Part shown: positions 34,092 to 42,759 of the stretch, one piece after another
Layout of the letters: every line of letters starts with the position of its first letter
How positions within the stretch are numbered: the first letter of the stretch is position 1
Assembly: GCF_020297485.1 (NCBI RefSeq)
Contig: NZ_JAIWZC010000001.1
Coordinates: 124,001-188,000 of the forward strand
Source of the DNA: Enterocloster clostridioformis
GTDB lineage: Bacteria; Bacillota; Clostridia; Lachnospirales; Lachnospiraceae
Length of the DNA stretch: 64,000 bases
Direction of reading: 5' to 3'
Notes under the pieces: generated by a model
The model's database searches: none
What the model saw: the letters and a program-made list of their open reading frames with translations, nothing else
Told to the model about the DNA's origin: nothing
Position numbers and translations under genes: made by a program

Positions 34092-36545
34092 ATGAGAATA
34101 TTAGAAGAGATGAAATTGCGCCGCCTGTTCTGCGACGGCGGAATGGGAAGCCTGCTCCAGGCCCGGGGCCTGAAACCGGGAGAGCTTCCTGAGCGGTGGA
34201 ACCTGACCCACAGGGATGTGCTCATATCCATACACCGGTCCTATCTGGAGGCCGGCGCGGACATCATGACCACCAATACATTTGGCGCCAACGGGCTTAA
34301 ATTTAAGGAGGATCTGGAACCCATCGTGACAGCCGCGGTGGAGAACGCCAGGACCGCGGTTAAGGAGGCAGGCCACGGATACGTGGCTCTGGACCTGGGC
34401 CCTACGGGACGGCTTCTCAAACCTCTGGGGGACCTGGAATTTGAGGCCGCGGTGAAGCTTTATAAAGAGGTGGTGTCCATAGGCGCCAGGGCGGGAGCGG
34501 ACCTGGTCCTGATTGAAACCATGAGCGACAGCTATGAGCTGAAGGCCGCGGTGCTGGCTGCCAGGGAGGCCGGATTCAGGCCGGATACAGGGGAACGCCT
34601 GCCTGTGTTCGCAACCGTCATATTTGATGAAAAGGGAAAGCTTCTGACCGGCGGAAACGTGGAGTCCACCGTGGCCCTGCTGGAGGGACTGAGGGTGGAT
34701 GCACTGGGAATCAACTGCGGCCTGGGGCCTGTGCAGATGAAGGGAATCCTGGAGGAAATTCTGAGGGTATCCTCCCTTCCTGTGCTGGTAAACCCCAATG
34801 CGGGCCTTCCGAGAAGCGAAAACGGAAAGACGGTGTACGATATAGACGCTGAGGGCTTTGCCCTTGTCATGGAGGAGATTGTGTCCATGGGCGCCGTGGT
34901 AGTGGGAGGGTGCTGCGGCACCACCCCGGAGCATATACGCCTGATGACGCAGCGGTGTAAGGACATGCCTGTGGTGTGGCCGGAGAAAAAACACCGCACC
35001 GTGGTGTCCTCCTATGCAAAGGCAGTGACTGTGGGTGGTAAGACAATCATCATCGGGGAGCGCATAAACCCCACCGGCAAGTCCAAATTCAAGCAGGCCC
35101 TGCGGGACCACAATCTGGAATATATCCTGAAAGAGGGCGTCAGCCAGCAGGACAACGGAGCGGATGTGCTGGATGTGAACGTGGGACTACCTGAAATCCA
35201 CGAGCCATCCATGATGGAGGAGGCTGTAAGGGAGCTTCAGGCCATCATCGACCTGCCCCTTCAAATCGACACCTCGGACATGGAAGCCATGGAACGGGCC
35301 ATGCGCATCTACAACGGGAAACCGCTGATTAACTCTGTCAACGGCAAGGAAGAGTCCATGACCCGCGTCTTTCCGCTGATGGCAAAATACGGCGGGGTGG
35401 CAGTGGGACTCTGTCTGGACGAGTCCGGTATTCCTGATACGGCAGAGGGACGTCTGGCCGTGGGAAGGAAAATCATAGACCGGGCAGCGGAGTACGGAAT
35501 CGGACCGGAGGATATCATTCTGGACGGACTCTGCATGACGGTCAGTTCCGACAGCAGGGGGGCCCTTACCACCCTGGAGACGCTGCGGCGTATCCGGGAC
35601 GAGCTGGGAGTGGGAACCGTGCTGGGGGTATCCAACATATCCTTCGGACTGCCCCAGAGGGAAATCATCAATGCCGCGTTCTTTACCATGGCAATGGAAT
35701 GTGGGCTGGGAGCCGCCATCATAAACCCCAACTCCGAGGCCATGATGCGTGCTTACTACAGCTTTAACGCGCTTATGGACCGGGATCCCCAGTGCGGCCA
35801 GTATATCAGTGTGTACAGCGGCCAGAGCGCGGGCCTGGGCCAGACCATCGGAAGGGGCGGCAGCCAGGACGGGACAAAGGCAGACCATCAATCCGGGTCA
35901 GGAGAGGCCGGGGAAAGCCAGGGGCCGGCCCTGTCAGCAGCCATTGAGAGAGGCCTTAAGGAAGCAGCCCACAACGCGGTGAGCGCACTGTTAAAGGAGC
36001 GGGAACCGTTAGATATCATCAACAGTGAGATGATACCGGCCCTGGACCGTGTGGGAAAAGGATTTGAGAAGGGCACCGTGTTCCTGCCCCAGCTTCTTAT
36101 GAGCGCGGAGGCTGCCAAGGCTGCATTTGAGGTCATCAAGGCAGCTATGGATGGAAGCGGACAGACCCAGGAAAAGAAAGGGACCATCATCCTGGCGACG
36201 GTGAAAGGTGACATCCATGATATCGGCAAGAATATCGTGAAGGTTCTGCTGGAAAATTACAGTTATGAGGTCATCGACCTGGGAAGGGACGTGCCTCCGG
36301 AGGCCATTGTAAAGGAGGCCGTGGAGCGCCAGGTTGCCCTGGTGGGCCTGAGCGCCCTCATGACCACCACCGTGCCCAGCATGGAGGAAACCATCCGCCA
36401 GTTAAGAGCCGCGTCCGCCACCGTGAAGGTGATGGTGGGAGGCGCTGTGCTGACAGAGGATTATGCCAGGACCATAGGCGCTGACGCCTATTGCAGGGAT
36501 GCCATGGCATCTGTAAATTATGCGGAGCAGATCTTTGGCGCTTAG
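34092..36545 (+). CDS. metH: Cobalamin-dependent methionine synthase, short form
   Basis: 817 residues from the ATG at 34092 (GCGGAGA 6 nt upstream); ATG 34086 and TTG 34077 are in frame alternatives. Domains: homocysteine S-methyltransferase (DGGMGSLLQARGL at the start, zinc cysteines in GINCGLG and GGCCGTTPEH), pterin-binding methyl-THF domain from about 320 (IIGERINPTGK), then helical cap and B12-binding domain with GDIHDIGKNI near 706-715. A Gly/Ser/Gln-rich linker separates pterin and cap domains. The C-terminal activation domain of full-length MetH (about 1200 residues) is missing and is encoded at 32327-32977. Cytoplasmic; last gene of the operon. Confidence 0.95.
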   Translation: MRILEEMKLRRLFCDGGMGSLLQARGLKPGELPERWNLTHRDVLISIHRSYLEAGADIMTTNTFGANGLKFKEDLEPIVTAAVENARTAVKEAGHGYVALDLGPTGRLLKPLGDLEFEAAVKLYKEVVSIGARAGADLVLIETMSDSYELKAAVLAAREAGFRPDTGERLPVFATVIFDEKGKLLTGGNVESTVALLEGLRVDALGINCGLGPVQMKGILEEILRVSSLPVLVNPNAGLPRSENGKTVYDIDAEGFALVMEEIVSMGAVVVGGCCGTTPEHIRLMTQRCKDMPVVWPEKKHRTVVSSYAKAVTVGGKTIIIGERINPTGKSKFKQALRDHNLEYILKEGVSQQDNGADVLDVNVGLPEIHEPSMMEEAVRELQAIIDLPLQIDTSDMEAMERAMRIYNGKPLINSVNGKEESMTRVFPLMAKYGGVAVGLCLDESGIPDTAEGRLAVGRKIIDRAAEYGIGPEDIILDGLCMTVSSDSRGALTTLETLRRIRDELGVGTVLGVSNISFGLPQREIINAAFFTMAMECGLGAAIINPNSEAMMRAYYSFNALMDRDPQCGQYISVYSGQSAGLGQTIGRGGSQDGTKADHQSGSGEAGESQGPALSAAIERGLKEAAHNAVSALLKEREPLDIINSEMIPALDRVGKGFEKGTVFLPQLLMSAEAAKAAFEVIKAAMDGSGQTQEKKGTIILATVKGDIHDIGKNIVKVLLENYSYEVIDLGRDVPPEAIVKEAVERQVALVGLSALMTTTVPSMEETIRQLRAASATVKVMVGGAVLTEDYARTIGADAYCRDAMASVNYAEQIFGA

Positions 36546-36804
36546 AGCGCCGGGAAGCTCCTCTGTTTTCACGGACTTACACGGGAATCCCCATCCACCT
36601 GAGGAACCATCTGCCCCAGCTGTTTCAGCTGACGGGTAATGTGGCAGACAGAGAATTTGTATGATGGCAAGCTCATCCTCCGCCTTGTGGAAATGGTCCC
36701 CGGATGAGGGATAGGAAAATATTACCAAGGTCATGAAAAATCCGCAAAAAAGACAAAGATCGTAGTTTTTCCAATAACTCCCAGACACAGAGCGCCTAAA
36801 ATGT
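36546..36804. other. Intergenic region without a convincing gene
   Basis: After metH there are about 260 bp with no recognisable gene. A 128-codon minus-strand frame (36402-36788) runs 140 bp into metH, resembles nothing I know and has no clear ribosome binding site, so it is not called. Confidence 0.5.
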
Positions 36805-36810
36805 GATAAT
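36782..36810 (+). promoter_or_regulatory. Extended -10 promoter of the small Cys-containing protein gene
   Basis: CAGACA (36782-36787), 17 bp, GATAAT (36805-36810), preceded by TGT, giving an extended -10. The 5' UTR of about 55 nt is A-rich. Confidence 0.6.
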
Positions 36811-36874
36811 ATAGTTTTGTAACAAAAAAGAAACAGATTTGTAACATCTGTAATAAAGAAAGCGAGGACATACT

Positions 36875-37090
36875 ATGTTATCAGTTTCATCTATGGCACT
36901 TGCTGCAATGCTGGGCTCTGCATGCGGCACCAATATGGCAAATATAAATGACTGCAATGCAGCGCTTTACAATGCGGGAAATTGTCCCCAGGCAGTACAG
37001 TACCAGAAGGGCGGCCAGGACCTGAATTCCATGCTGTCACAGATGGGTGTCAGCATGATGCCGGGAAATTCCCAGTGCGGCATTAATTAA
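36875..37090 (+). CDS. Small Cys-containing protein of unknown function
   Basis: 71 residues. I do not recognise it. The N-terminal 15 residues are hydrophobic and lack a positive charge (MLSVSSMALAAMLG). They are followed by SACGTNMANINDCNAALYNAGNCPQAVQYQKGG and a Met/Ser-rich tail ending NSQCGIN. There are four cysteines (17, 28, 38, 69). Asn, Gln, Met and Ala are unusually frequent. Support for it being real: an ATG at 36875 with GCGAGGA 7 nt upstream, its own extended -10 promoter and a strong terminator 36 bp after the stop. It forms a complete small transcription unit. It could be a small envelope or spore protein, or a peptide precursor; no modification enzymes are adjacent. Confidence 0.65.
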   Translation: MLSVSSMALAAMLGSACGTNMANINDCNAALYNAGNCPQAVQYQKGGQDLNSMLSQMGVSMMPGNSQCGIN

Positions 37091-37125
37091 GCGTATTATT
37101 ACATAATCATATTCCTCAAAAAATA

Positions 37126-37169
37126 AATCCCGGAGAAAGGTGTGCCAGCCTGTACTCCGGGATTATTTT
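37126..37169 (+). terminator. Terminator of the small-protein gene
   Basis: A perfect 10-bp stem AATCCCGGAG/CTCCGGGATT (37126-37135 with 37155-37164) is followed by ATTTT. Confidence 0.82.
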
Positions 37170-37322
37170 CATGTCCGGGGCAATAATAAGCCGTATCCGG
37201 TCATAAATATATACAGAAAATTAATTCACTTTTCCTGCTGCATGGGGTAGAATATCGTTACTGCTGTCCCGGAAGGGGCGCGTGTGCAGTAAGGCTACAG
37301 AAGGTGAAAAGGAGTATATCCA

Positions 37323-38141
37323 ATGAATCGTGACAATATGAATATCATATTAAAAGGAATGTGGATTGGGGGAACCATGACGGTTCCCGGAGTAAGCGGA
37401 GGTTCCATGGCCATGATTATGGGGGTCTATGACAGGCTTATTTCATCCATCAGCTCTTTTTTTAAGGAACCTGCAGAAAGCATGGCCTTCCTGCTCAAAT
37501 TCGTCCTGGGAGCAGGAATCGGAATGGTGCTGTTCTCGCGCTTCATCAGCTATCTGTTCACCACCAGGGCCGATGTGCCTCTCCGGTTTTTCTTCCTGGG
37601 AGCAGTGGCCGGAGGTGTTCCCATGATATACAGGGAAGCAGGCGTGAAAAAGCTGGACCTGGGGGCGGTTGCCTACCCTGTCATAGGCATCCTGGGGGTG
37701 GTGCTCCTGGCCCTGATTCCCCCGGGGATTTTTACACCGGACGGAAGTTTCGGGCCCGGCGCCCTGGTCCTTCAGCTGGCAGGGGGATTCATCATAGCGG
37801 TGGGGCTGGTCCTGCCCGGAATCAGCGTGTCACAGATGCTCTACATGCTGGGAATCTATGAGACCATCATAGGAAATATCAGCTCCCTGAACATCCTTCC
37901 CCTGATACCGCTGGGAGCCGGCGTGCTGGGCGGCATTTTCCTGACCACAAAGGTGCTGGAGCGGCTGATGTCCCGTCATCCCCAGCCCACCTATCTGATA
38001 ATCCTGGGATTCATGTTCGGTTCCCTGCCTGAACTTTTTCCCGGCATTCCCGCGGGCGTGGACCTGGCGGCAAGTCTTGCGGCCGGAGCTGCCGGTTTCG
38101 GAGCCTTGTATGTGATGTCCATGAAAGAACAGAAGGCTTAA
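37323..38141 (+). CDS. DUF368 / PopT-type polyprenyl-phosphate transporter
   Basis: 272 residues, integral membrane protein with about eight hydrophobic segments. The DUF368 signature is clear: N-terminal GMWIGGTMTVPGVSGGSMAMIMGVYDRLI near residue 11, a second related GGFIIAVGLVLPGISVSQMLYMLGIYE near 157, and GFMFGSLPELFP near 235. The two similar halves suggest an inverted repeat. DUF368 proteins (PopT) have been shown to recycle undecaprenyl phosphate across the membrane for cell-wall synthesis, so that role is likely here. ATG at 37323 with AAAAGGAG upstream. Convergent with a DegV gene, with a short hairpin between them. Confidence 0.88.
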   Translation: MNRDNMNIILKGMWIGGTMTVPGVSGGSMAMIMGVYDRLISSISSFFKEPAESMAFLLKFVLGAGIGMVLFSRFISYLFTTRADVPLRFFFLGAVAGGVPMIYREAGVKKLDLGAVAYPVIGILGVVLLALIPPGIFTPDGSFGPGALVLQLAGGFIIAVGLVLPGISVSQMLYMLGIYETIIGNISSLNILPLIPLGAGVLGGIFLTTKVLERLMSRHPQPTYLIILGFMFGSLPELFPGIPAGVDLAASLAAGAAGFGALYVMSMKEQKA

Positions 38142-38145
38142 TGCG

Positions 38146-38171
38146 AGCGTGTCAGAAAGTGATTTTCAGAC
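38146..38171. terminator. Hairpin between convergent DUF368 and degV genes
   Basis: Imperfect inverted repeat GCGTGTCAGAAA...TTTTCAGACGC in the 35-bp gap. It probably stops transcription from both sides. Confidence 0.4.
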
Positions 38172-38176
38172 GCAAG

Positions 38177-39067
38177 CTACACGGTCCTTTCATCTCCCCA
38201 GAAAACCAGGCAGACGGTGCCGGGACCGGTATGGGAACCAATGACAGTGCCGATATCCACGATGAAAACCTTTCCGTTTAATTGGGGGAAGGTTTCCTCC
38301 ACCAGGCCGGCCACTGCACCGGCATCCTCGGGACAGGAAGATTGGGACAGGAAGCATTTGCCGTTATAGGCAGTGCCCTGTTGTGCGTGTTCCTTCATCC
38401 GCTCCACCATTTCGCGGATCACGCGCTTCTTGCCCCGGTACTTGTCACGGGGAATCAGTTTGCCCTCCACATTCACATTCATCAGGGGACATATGTTGAG
38501 CATATTGCCAAAGAAGGCAGCTGAGGCAGAGATGCGTCCGCCCCGTCTTAAATGGGTCAAATCAGAGGTGAAGAACCAATGATGGACTCTTTTTTTATTC
38601 TCCTCAATCCAGAACACAAGTTCTTCGTATTCCGCACCTGCCTGCATCTTCTCCCAGGCCGTGTCCACCAGAAGTCCGTAGCCCGCGGATGCGCAGCAGG
38701 AGTCAATGACGGCAATCCGCCGGTCCGGATAACGCTCCAGCATCTCATCCCTGGCAATGACCGCCGAATTATAGGTGCCCGATATGCCGGAGGAGAGAGT
38801 CATATGGATGATATCCCTTCCTTCTTTTAATATGGGCTCAAACATGGCTTCGTATTGTTCCGGGTTCACCTGGGACGTGGTGGGCATGGCGCCCTGTCTG
38901 ATGTTCTCGTAAAAATTCTCAATGGAAATGGACTTTCCCAGGTCGTCGTCATATTCCATGCCGTTCATACGGAAATGAAAGCAGGAGTAGGGGATGCCTC
39001 TCTCCGTCAGATAAGACGCCGGCAGATCGGCTGTGGAACAGCAGGTAATCATATAGGAATTCGTCAT
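38177..39067 (-). CDS. DegV family fatty-acid-binding protein (second copy)
   Basis: 296 residues. DegV fold: N-terminal CSTADLPASYL (family DSxxDL position altered to CSTADL), QVNPEQYEAMF, MTLSSGISGTYNSAVIA, VIDSCCASAGYG, and SDLTHLRRGGRISASAAFFGNMLNICPLM. A GPGTVCLVF motif closes the C-terminus. Binds an acyl chain in characterised members. Compared with the copy at 18.1 kb it has a double Cys in the DS(C)C motif and is clearly a different subgroup. ATG at 39067 with AAGGAGC 6 nt upstream. Transcribed alone, divergently from the HAD/zinc operon. Confidence 0.9.
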   Translation of the reverse strand: MTNSYMITCCSTADLPASYLTERGIPYSCFHFRMNGMEYDDDLGKSISIENFYENIRQGAMPTTSQVNPEQYEAMFEPILKEGRDIIHMTLSSGISGTYNSAVIARDEMLERYPDRRIAVIDSCCASAGYGLLVDTAWEKMQAGAEYEELVFWIEENKKRVHHWFFTSDLTHLRRGGRISASAAFFGNMLNICPLMNVNVEGKLIPRDKYRGKKRVIREMVERMKEHAQQGTAYNGKCFLSQSSCPEDAGAVAGLVEETFPQLNGKVFIVDIGTVIGSHTGPGTVCLVFWGDERTV

Positions 39068-39151
39068 GGTTTGCTCCTTCTAATGTGGGAAAATTTAGCT
39101 GTCTTGTGTTGAAAAAAGTATAGCATGCCAGGGGTGCGGTGTCAAATGCAG

Positions 39152-39180
39152 TGGAAAAACAGAAGGAACTGTGCTATGAT
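39152..39180 (+). promoter_or_regulatory. Probable promoter of the HAD-znuACB unit
   Basis: TGGAAA (39152-39157), 17 bp, extended -10 TGCTATGAT (hexamer 39175-39180). No obvious Zur box was recognised. Confidence 0.45.
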
Positions 39181-39235
39181 GTAGGTTGTGTCAAGACAGA
39201 TTTACGTATATCCATGGAAAGGAATGGTAACCATA

Positions 39236-39913
39236 ATGTATAAATGCTGTATATTCGACCTGGACGGGACCCTTGTAAATTCTATCTATGCCATCCAGAA
39301 GTCTGTGAATGATACCCTGAGTTATTGGAACATGCGTGAAATCAGTGTGGAGGAGAGCCGGCTCTATGTGGGAGACGGTTATAAGAAGCTGCTGGAGCGG
39401 TCCCTTATTGCCTGCGGGGATAAGGAGCTGGCCCATTATGATGAAGCGGTGGATCGGTATCAGGATATATTCCGGAAATGCTGCATGTACCGTGTGGAGG
39501 CATACGAGGGTATCAGGGAGCTTTTGGAGTTCTTAAAGTCACAGGGCATTTTGATTGCCGTGCTGTCCAACAAGCCACATCCCAGGACCCTGGACAATGT
39601 GGAGGGCGTGTTTGGAAAAGGCTATTTTAATCTGGTCTACGGCGAGAGGGAGGATAAGGGAATCAGGAAAAAGCCCTGCCCTGACGGCGTATGGGCCATA
39701 GCGGAGGAACTGGGACTTTCAAAGAGTGAAATCCTCTATCTGGGGGACACCAACACGGACATGGAGACCGGGGACAATGCAAAGGTGGATACAGTGGGCG
39801 TGACCTGGGGATTTCGGACCAGGGAAGAACTTATGGCCTTTCATCCGGCGCTTATTGCGGACCATCCGTCCCGGGTTGTTCAGTATATAAAGGATGTGAA
39901 TGGAATTGAGTGA
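39236..39913 (+). CDS. HAD-superfamily hydrolase (phosphoglycolate phosphatase-like)
   Basis: 225 residues from the ATG at 39236, where family homology begins (MYKCCIFDLDGTLVNS, with the catalytic aspartates D9 and D11). An upstream GTG (39188) extends the frame by 16 residues without homology. Further motifs: cap helices, VLSNKPHPRTLDN (motif II region), KKPCPDGVWAI (motif III Lys) and LYLGDTNTDMETGDNA (motif IV). It probably dephosphorylates a small phosphometabolite; the substrate is unknown. Its 3' end overlaps the start of znuA by 14 bp, so translation is likely coupled. The significance of co-transcription with zinc uptake is unclear. Confidence 0.85.
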   Translation: MYKCCIFDLDGTLVNSIYAIQKSVNDTLSYWNMREISVEESRLYVGDGYKKLLERSLIACGDKELAHYDEAVDRYQDIFRKCCMYRVEAYEGIRELLEFLKSQGILIAVLSNKPHPRTLDNVEGVFGKGYFNLVYGEREDKGIRKKPCPDGVWAIAEELGLSKSEILYLGDTNTDMETGDNAKVDTVGVTWGFRTREELMAFHPALIADHPSRVVQYIKDVNGIE

Positions 39914-40976
39914 CAGAATGCCCGTGGGATACAGGGGGATTACGTGGCTCATGGCACTGCTTGGCGCCGTGGTCATGGTTATAAGTATATGGGGATGCGC
40001 TGCCGGACAGAGACCGCCTGAATCAGAAAACACAACTGTCCTCAGCCAGGAGGGCAAGGATGAACGCCTACTCGTGGTGACTACCATCTTTCCCTACTAT
40101 GATTTTGTGCGTCAGATTGCGGGGGACAGGGTGAAGCTTAAGCTGGTGGTGCCCGCGGGTATGGACAGCCATTCCTTTGAACCTACGCCCGCAGATATGA
40201 TCGCCATGCAGGAGGCCGATGTGCTGATTTGCAACGGCGGCGAGATGGAGCAGTGGGTGAAGAAGGTGCTTGGCTCCCTGGACACCAGCCACATGAAGGT
40301 TTTGACCATGATGGATTATGTGGATGTGGTGGAGGAAGAGCATGTGGAAGGCATGGAGGAGAACGAACACCACCATGAGGACGTCTATGAGGAGGATGGT
40401 CATGAGAAGGATGACCATGAGGAGGAAGACGGCCATGAGATGCACATTGAATACGATGAGCATATATGGACCTCGCCGGTCAACGCTCAGGCCATCGTAA
40501 AAATCATAAGCCGGACCCTGGCGGAGGCGGCCCCTGGGGAGCAAAGCCGCTTTGAGGCCAATACCCAGGCGTATTTGCAGGAGCTTGAGGACTTGGACAG
40601 CCAGTTCAGACAGGTGGCAGACCAGGGACGCCTCCACATGATTGTGGTGGCGGACAAGTTTCCTTTCCGTTATTTCGCGGATGAGTACGGCCTTTCCTAC
40701 CGCGCTGCCTTTTCCGGGTGCAGCGGGGACACGGAGCCCAGCGCCAGTACCATTGCCTATCTGATAGACAAGGTAAAAGAGGACCGGATTCCGGCCGTCT
40801 ATTACCTGGAACTTTCCAGCCACAGGACAGCGGAAATCATTCAGGAGGAAACAGGGGCAGCGCCCCTTCTTCTCCATTCCTGCCACAACGTGACCAGGAA
40901 GCAGTTCGACGAGGGCGTCACCTATCTCCAGCTCATGAGACAGAATGTGGAGAACCTGCGGTATGGGCTGGAATAA
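39900..40976 (+). CDS. znuA: Zinc/manganese ABC transporter substrate-binding lipoprotein
   Basis: 358 residues. N-terminal hydrophobic segment and lipobox ending at Cys33 (SIWGC), so a surface lipoprotein. Cluster A-I metal-binding fold: TTIFPYYDFVRQIAGD, GMDSHSFEPTPADM with a metal His, and a His/Asp/Glu-rich loop (about residues 145-185: NEHHHED, GHEKDDHEEEDGHEMH) typical of zinc-type ZnuA/AdcA. These are followed by DEHIWTSPVNA, DKFPFRYFADEYGL and SCHNVT. The loop strongly favours zinc. The start overlaps the HAD gene; znuC follows after 36 bp. Confidence 0.92.
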   Translation: MELSDRMPVGYRGITWLMALLGAVVMVISIWGCAAGQRPPESENTTVLSQEGKDERLLVVTTIFPYYDFVRQIAGDRVKLKLVVPAGMDSHSFEPTPADMIAMQEADVLICNGGEMEQWVKKVLGSLDTSHMKVLTMMDYVDVVEEEHVEGMEENEHHHEDVYEEDGHEKDDHEEEDGHEMHIEYDEHIWTSPVNAQAIVKIISRTLAEAAPGEQSRFEANTQAYLQELEDLDSQFRQVADQGRLHMIVVADKFPFRYFADEYGLSYRAAFSGCSGDTEPSASTIAYLIDKVKEDRIPAVYYLELSSHRTAEIIQEETGAAPLLLHSCHNVTRKQFDEGVTYLQLMRQNVENLRYGLE

Positions 40977-41012
40977 CCTGAGCCGGAACAACCAATGTAA
41001 AAGAGGTAAAAT

Positions 41013-41789
41013 ATGTCACCATTAATTCAATGCCAGCATGTGGATTTCGGATATGATAACCAGGATGCTGTAATCGATGTAAATATGGAAGTGGACCCGG
41101 GGGATTATCTGTGTATCGTGGGTGAGAACGGCTCCGGCAAGAGTACTCTGATGAAGGGGCTTTTGGGCTTAATCAAGCCTGCCGGCGGGAAGCTTGTAAC
41201 GGCGGAGGAGCTAAAGAGGACCGGTATCGGTTATCTGCCCCAGCAGACTGCCGCTCAGAAGGATTTTCCTGCCACTGTCTCAGAAGTGGTATTAAGCGGC
41301 TGCTTAAACCGCAGGGGAATGCTTCCGTTTTATTCTAAGAAAGAAAAAGAGATTGCGGACAGGAACATGGAGAAGCTGGGTATTACGCCCCTCAGAAAGC
41401 AGTGCTACCGGGAGCTGTCCGGCGGGCAGCAGCAGCGGGTGCTCATAGCCAGGGCCCTGTGCGCCACCAGATCCCTGCTGATATTGGACGAGCCCATCAC
41501 GGGGTTAGATCCCACGGCTATTCAGGAGTTTTACGCCATGATCCGGAGGCTGAACCGGGAGGATAAGGTGGCCATCCTTATGGTGTCCCATGACCTGAGA
41601 AACGCGGTGGAGGAGGCAAATAAAATACTTCACCTGCAAAAAAGGGTCCTGTTTTACGGACCGGCCCATGACTATATGAACAGCCAGGCAGCCGGTCATT
41701 TTTTCCATGAGAAGGAGCAGGGCAGATGCAAGCCAACAGCCGGATGCCACGCGGTGAAGCTGCATATGCACAAGGAGGAAAAATCATGA
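41013..41789 (+). CDS. znuC: Zinc ABC transporter ATP-binding protein
   Basis: 258 residues. ABC ATPase with Walker A GENGSGKST near residue 39, Q-loop LPQQ, signature LSGGQQQRVLIARAL, Walker B LLILDEP and the switch His in MVSHDL. The C-terminus is His/Lys-containing (HFFHEKEQGRCKPTAGCHAVKLHMHKEEKS), perhaps metal-binding. ATG at 41013 after AAAAGAGG. The stop codon overlaps the permease start (ATGA), indicating translational coupling. Works with ZnuA and ZnuB at the membrane for zinc uptake; manganese specificity cannot be excluded. Confidence 0.93.
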   Translation: MSPLIQCQHVDFGYDNQDAVIDVNMEVDPGDYLCIVGENGSGKSTLMKGLLGLIKPAGGKLVTAEELKRTGIGYLPQQTAAQKDFPATVSEVVLSGCLNRRGMLPFYSKKEKEIADRNMEKLGITPLRKQCYRELSGGQQQRVLIARALCATRSLLILDEPITGLDPTAIQEFYAMIRRLNREDKVAILMVSHDLRNAVEEANKILHLQKRVLFYGPAHDYMNSQAAGHFFHEKEQGRCKPTAGCHAVKLHMHKEEKS

Positions 41790-42607
41790 ATCTGATACGT
41801 GAAATGCTTTCCTATCCGTTTCTGGTGAGGGCTCTTGCGGGCGGCATGATGGTATCCCTGTGCGCCTCTCTGCTGGGGGTGAGCCTGGTGCTCAGGCGGT
41901 ACAGTATGATTGGGGACGGATTGTCCCATGTATCCTTTGGAGCCCTGTCCATTGCCCTGGCCATGGGCTGGTCCCCTCTCAGGATATCCATTCCCGTGGT
42001 GGTGCTGGCCGCCTTTTTCCTGCTCCGGATTACGGAGAACAGCCGGATTAAAAGCGATGCAGCCATTGCCCTTATATCAGCCAGCGCCCTGGCGTTAGGA
42101 ATCATTGTCACCTCACTGACAACGGGCATGACCACGGACGTCAGCAGCTATATGTTCGGGAGCATCCTGGCCATGAGCAGGGAGGATGTATGGCTCAGCG
42201 TGGTGCTGTCCCTGGTAGTGCTGGGGTTGTTTGTGATATGCTACAACCGCATATTTGCGGTGACCTTTGACGAGAATTTTGCCAAGGCAACAGGGGTCAA
42301 TGTGGGCCGCTACAATATCATCATAGCCGTTCTCACGGCAGTGACCATTGTACTGGGAATGAGGATGATGGGGGCCATGCTCATCTCCAGCCTCGTGATA
42401 TTTCCCTGCCTTTCCTCCATGCGGGTATTCAAAAGCTTCGGAGGCGTCATGGTGTCCTCAGGTATCCTGTCCCTGGCCTGCTTTTTCGCGGGCATGGTGG
42501 CATCCTACCAGTTTTCCATACCGGCCGGGGCCAGCGTGGTGGTGGTGAACCTGTGCGCCTTCCTGCTGTTTATGGCGTGGCAGTCACTGGGCCGCCTGAG
42601 AGGCTGA
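41786..42607 (+). CDS. znuB: Zinc ABC transporter permease
   Basis: 273 residues from the ATG at 41786, which overlaps the znuC stop and has AAGGAGG upstream. Integral membrane protein of the ABC-3 family with about eight to nine helices. N-terminal MLSYPFLVRALAGGMMVSLCASLLGVSLVLRRYSMIGDGLSHVSFG carries the conserved GDGLSHxSFG motif. MRMMGAMLISSLVIFPCLSSMRV is the typical later segment. Last gene of the znuACB set; followed by three 16-bp repeats. Confidence 0.94.
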   Translation: MNLIREMLSYPFLVRALAGGMMVSLCASLLGVSLVLRRYSMIGDGLSHVSFGALSIALAMGWSPLRISIPVVVLAAFFLLRITENSRIKSDAAIALISASALALGIIVTSLTTGMTTDVSSYMFGSILAMSREDVWLSVVLSLVVLGLFVICYNRIFAVTFDENFAKATGVNVGRYNIIIAVLTAVTIVLGMRMMGAMLISSLVIFPCLSSMRVFKSFGGVMVSSGILSLACFFAGMVASYQFSIPAGASVVVVNLCAFLLFMAWQSLGRLRG

Positions 42608-42612
42608 TGTCT

Positions 42613-42660
42613 CCGGCCGGCTGTTTTACCGGCCGGTTATTTCACCGGCCGGTAATTTCC
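42613..42660 (+). repeat. Three tandem 16-bp repeats, terminator-like
   Basis: Units start at 42613, 42629 and 42645. Each is the palindrome CCGGCCGG followed by eight T-rich bases (CTGTTTTA, TTATTTCA, TAATTTCC). Adjacent palindromes can pair with each other across 8-nt loops. TGTTTTT follows, so it could act as the znuB terminator. Confidence 0.75.
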
Positions 42661-42759
42661 TGTTTTTCAGTAGACAGTCCGGGGCTAAAGTGCTAAAATG
42701 CTCTTTATGCGGAGCGATTCGCCATAAAAATAACTTGTGGGATTTAAAATGAGGGGAAC

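Noticed and set aside
36402..36788. 128-codon minus-strand frame after metH
   Set aside because: Overlaps metH by more than 140 bp, resembles no protein and lacks a convincing ribosome binding site.
40318..40500. Met/Arg-rich frame inside znuA as a separate small gene
   Set aside because: It is the +1 frame of the His/Glu/Asp-rich loop, whose repetitive codons create it.
42661..42759. c-di-AMP (ydaO) riboswitch before ktrB
   Set aside because: The leader is under 100 nt and lacks the conserved ydaO core and a terminator downstream of it.
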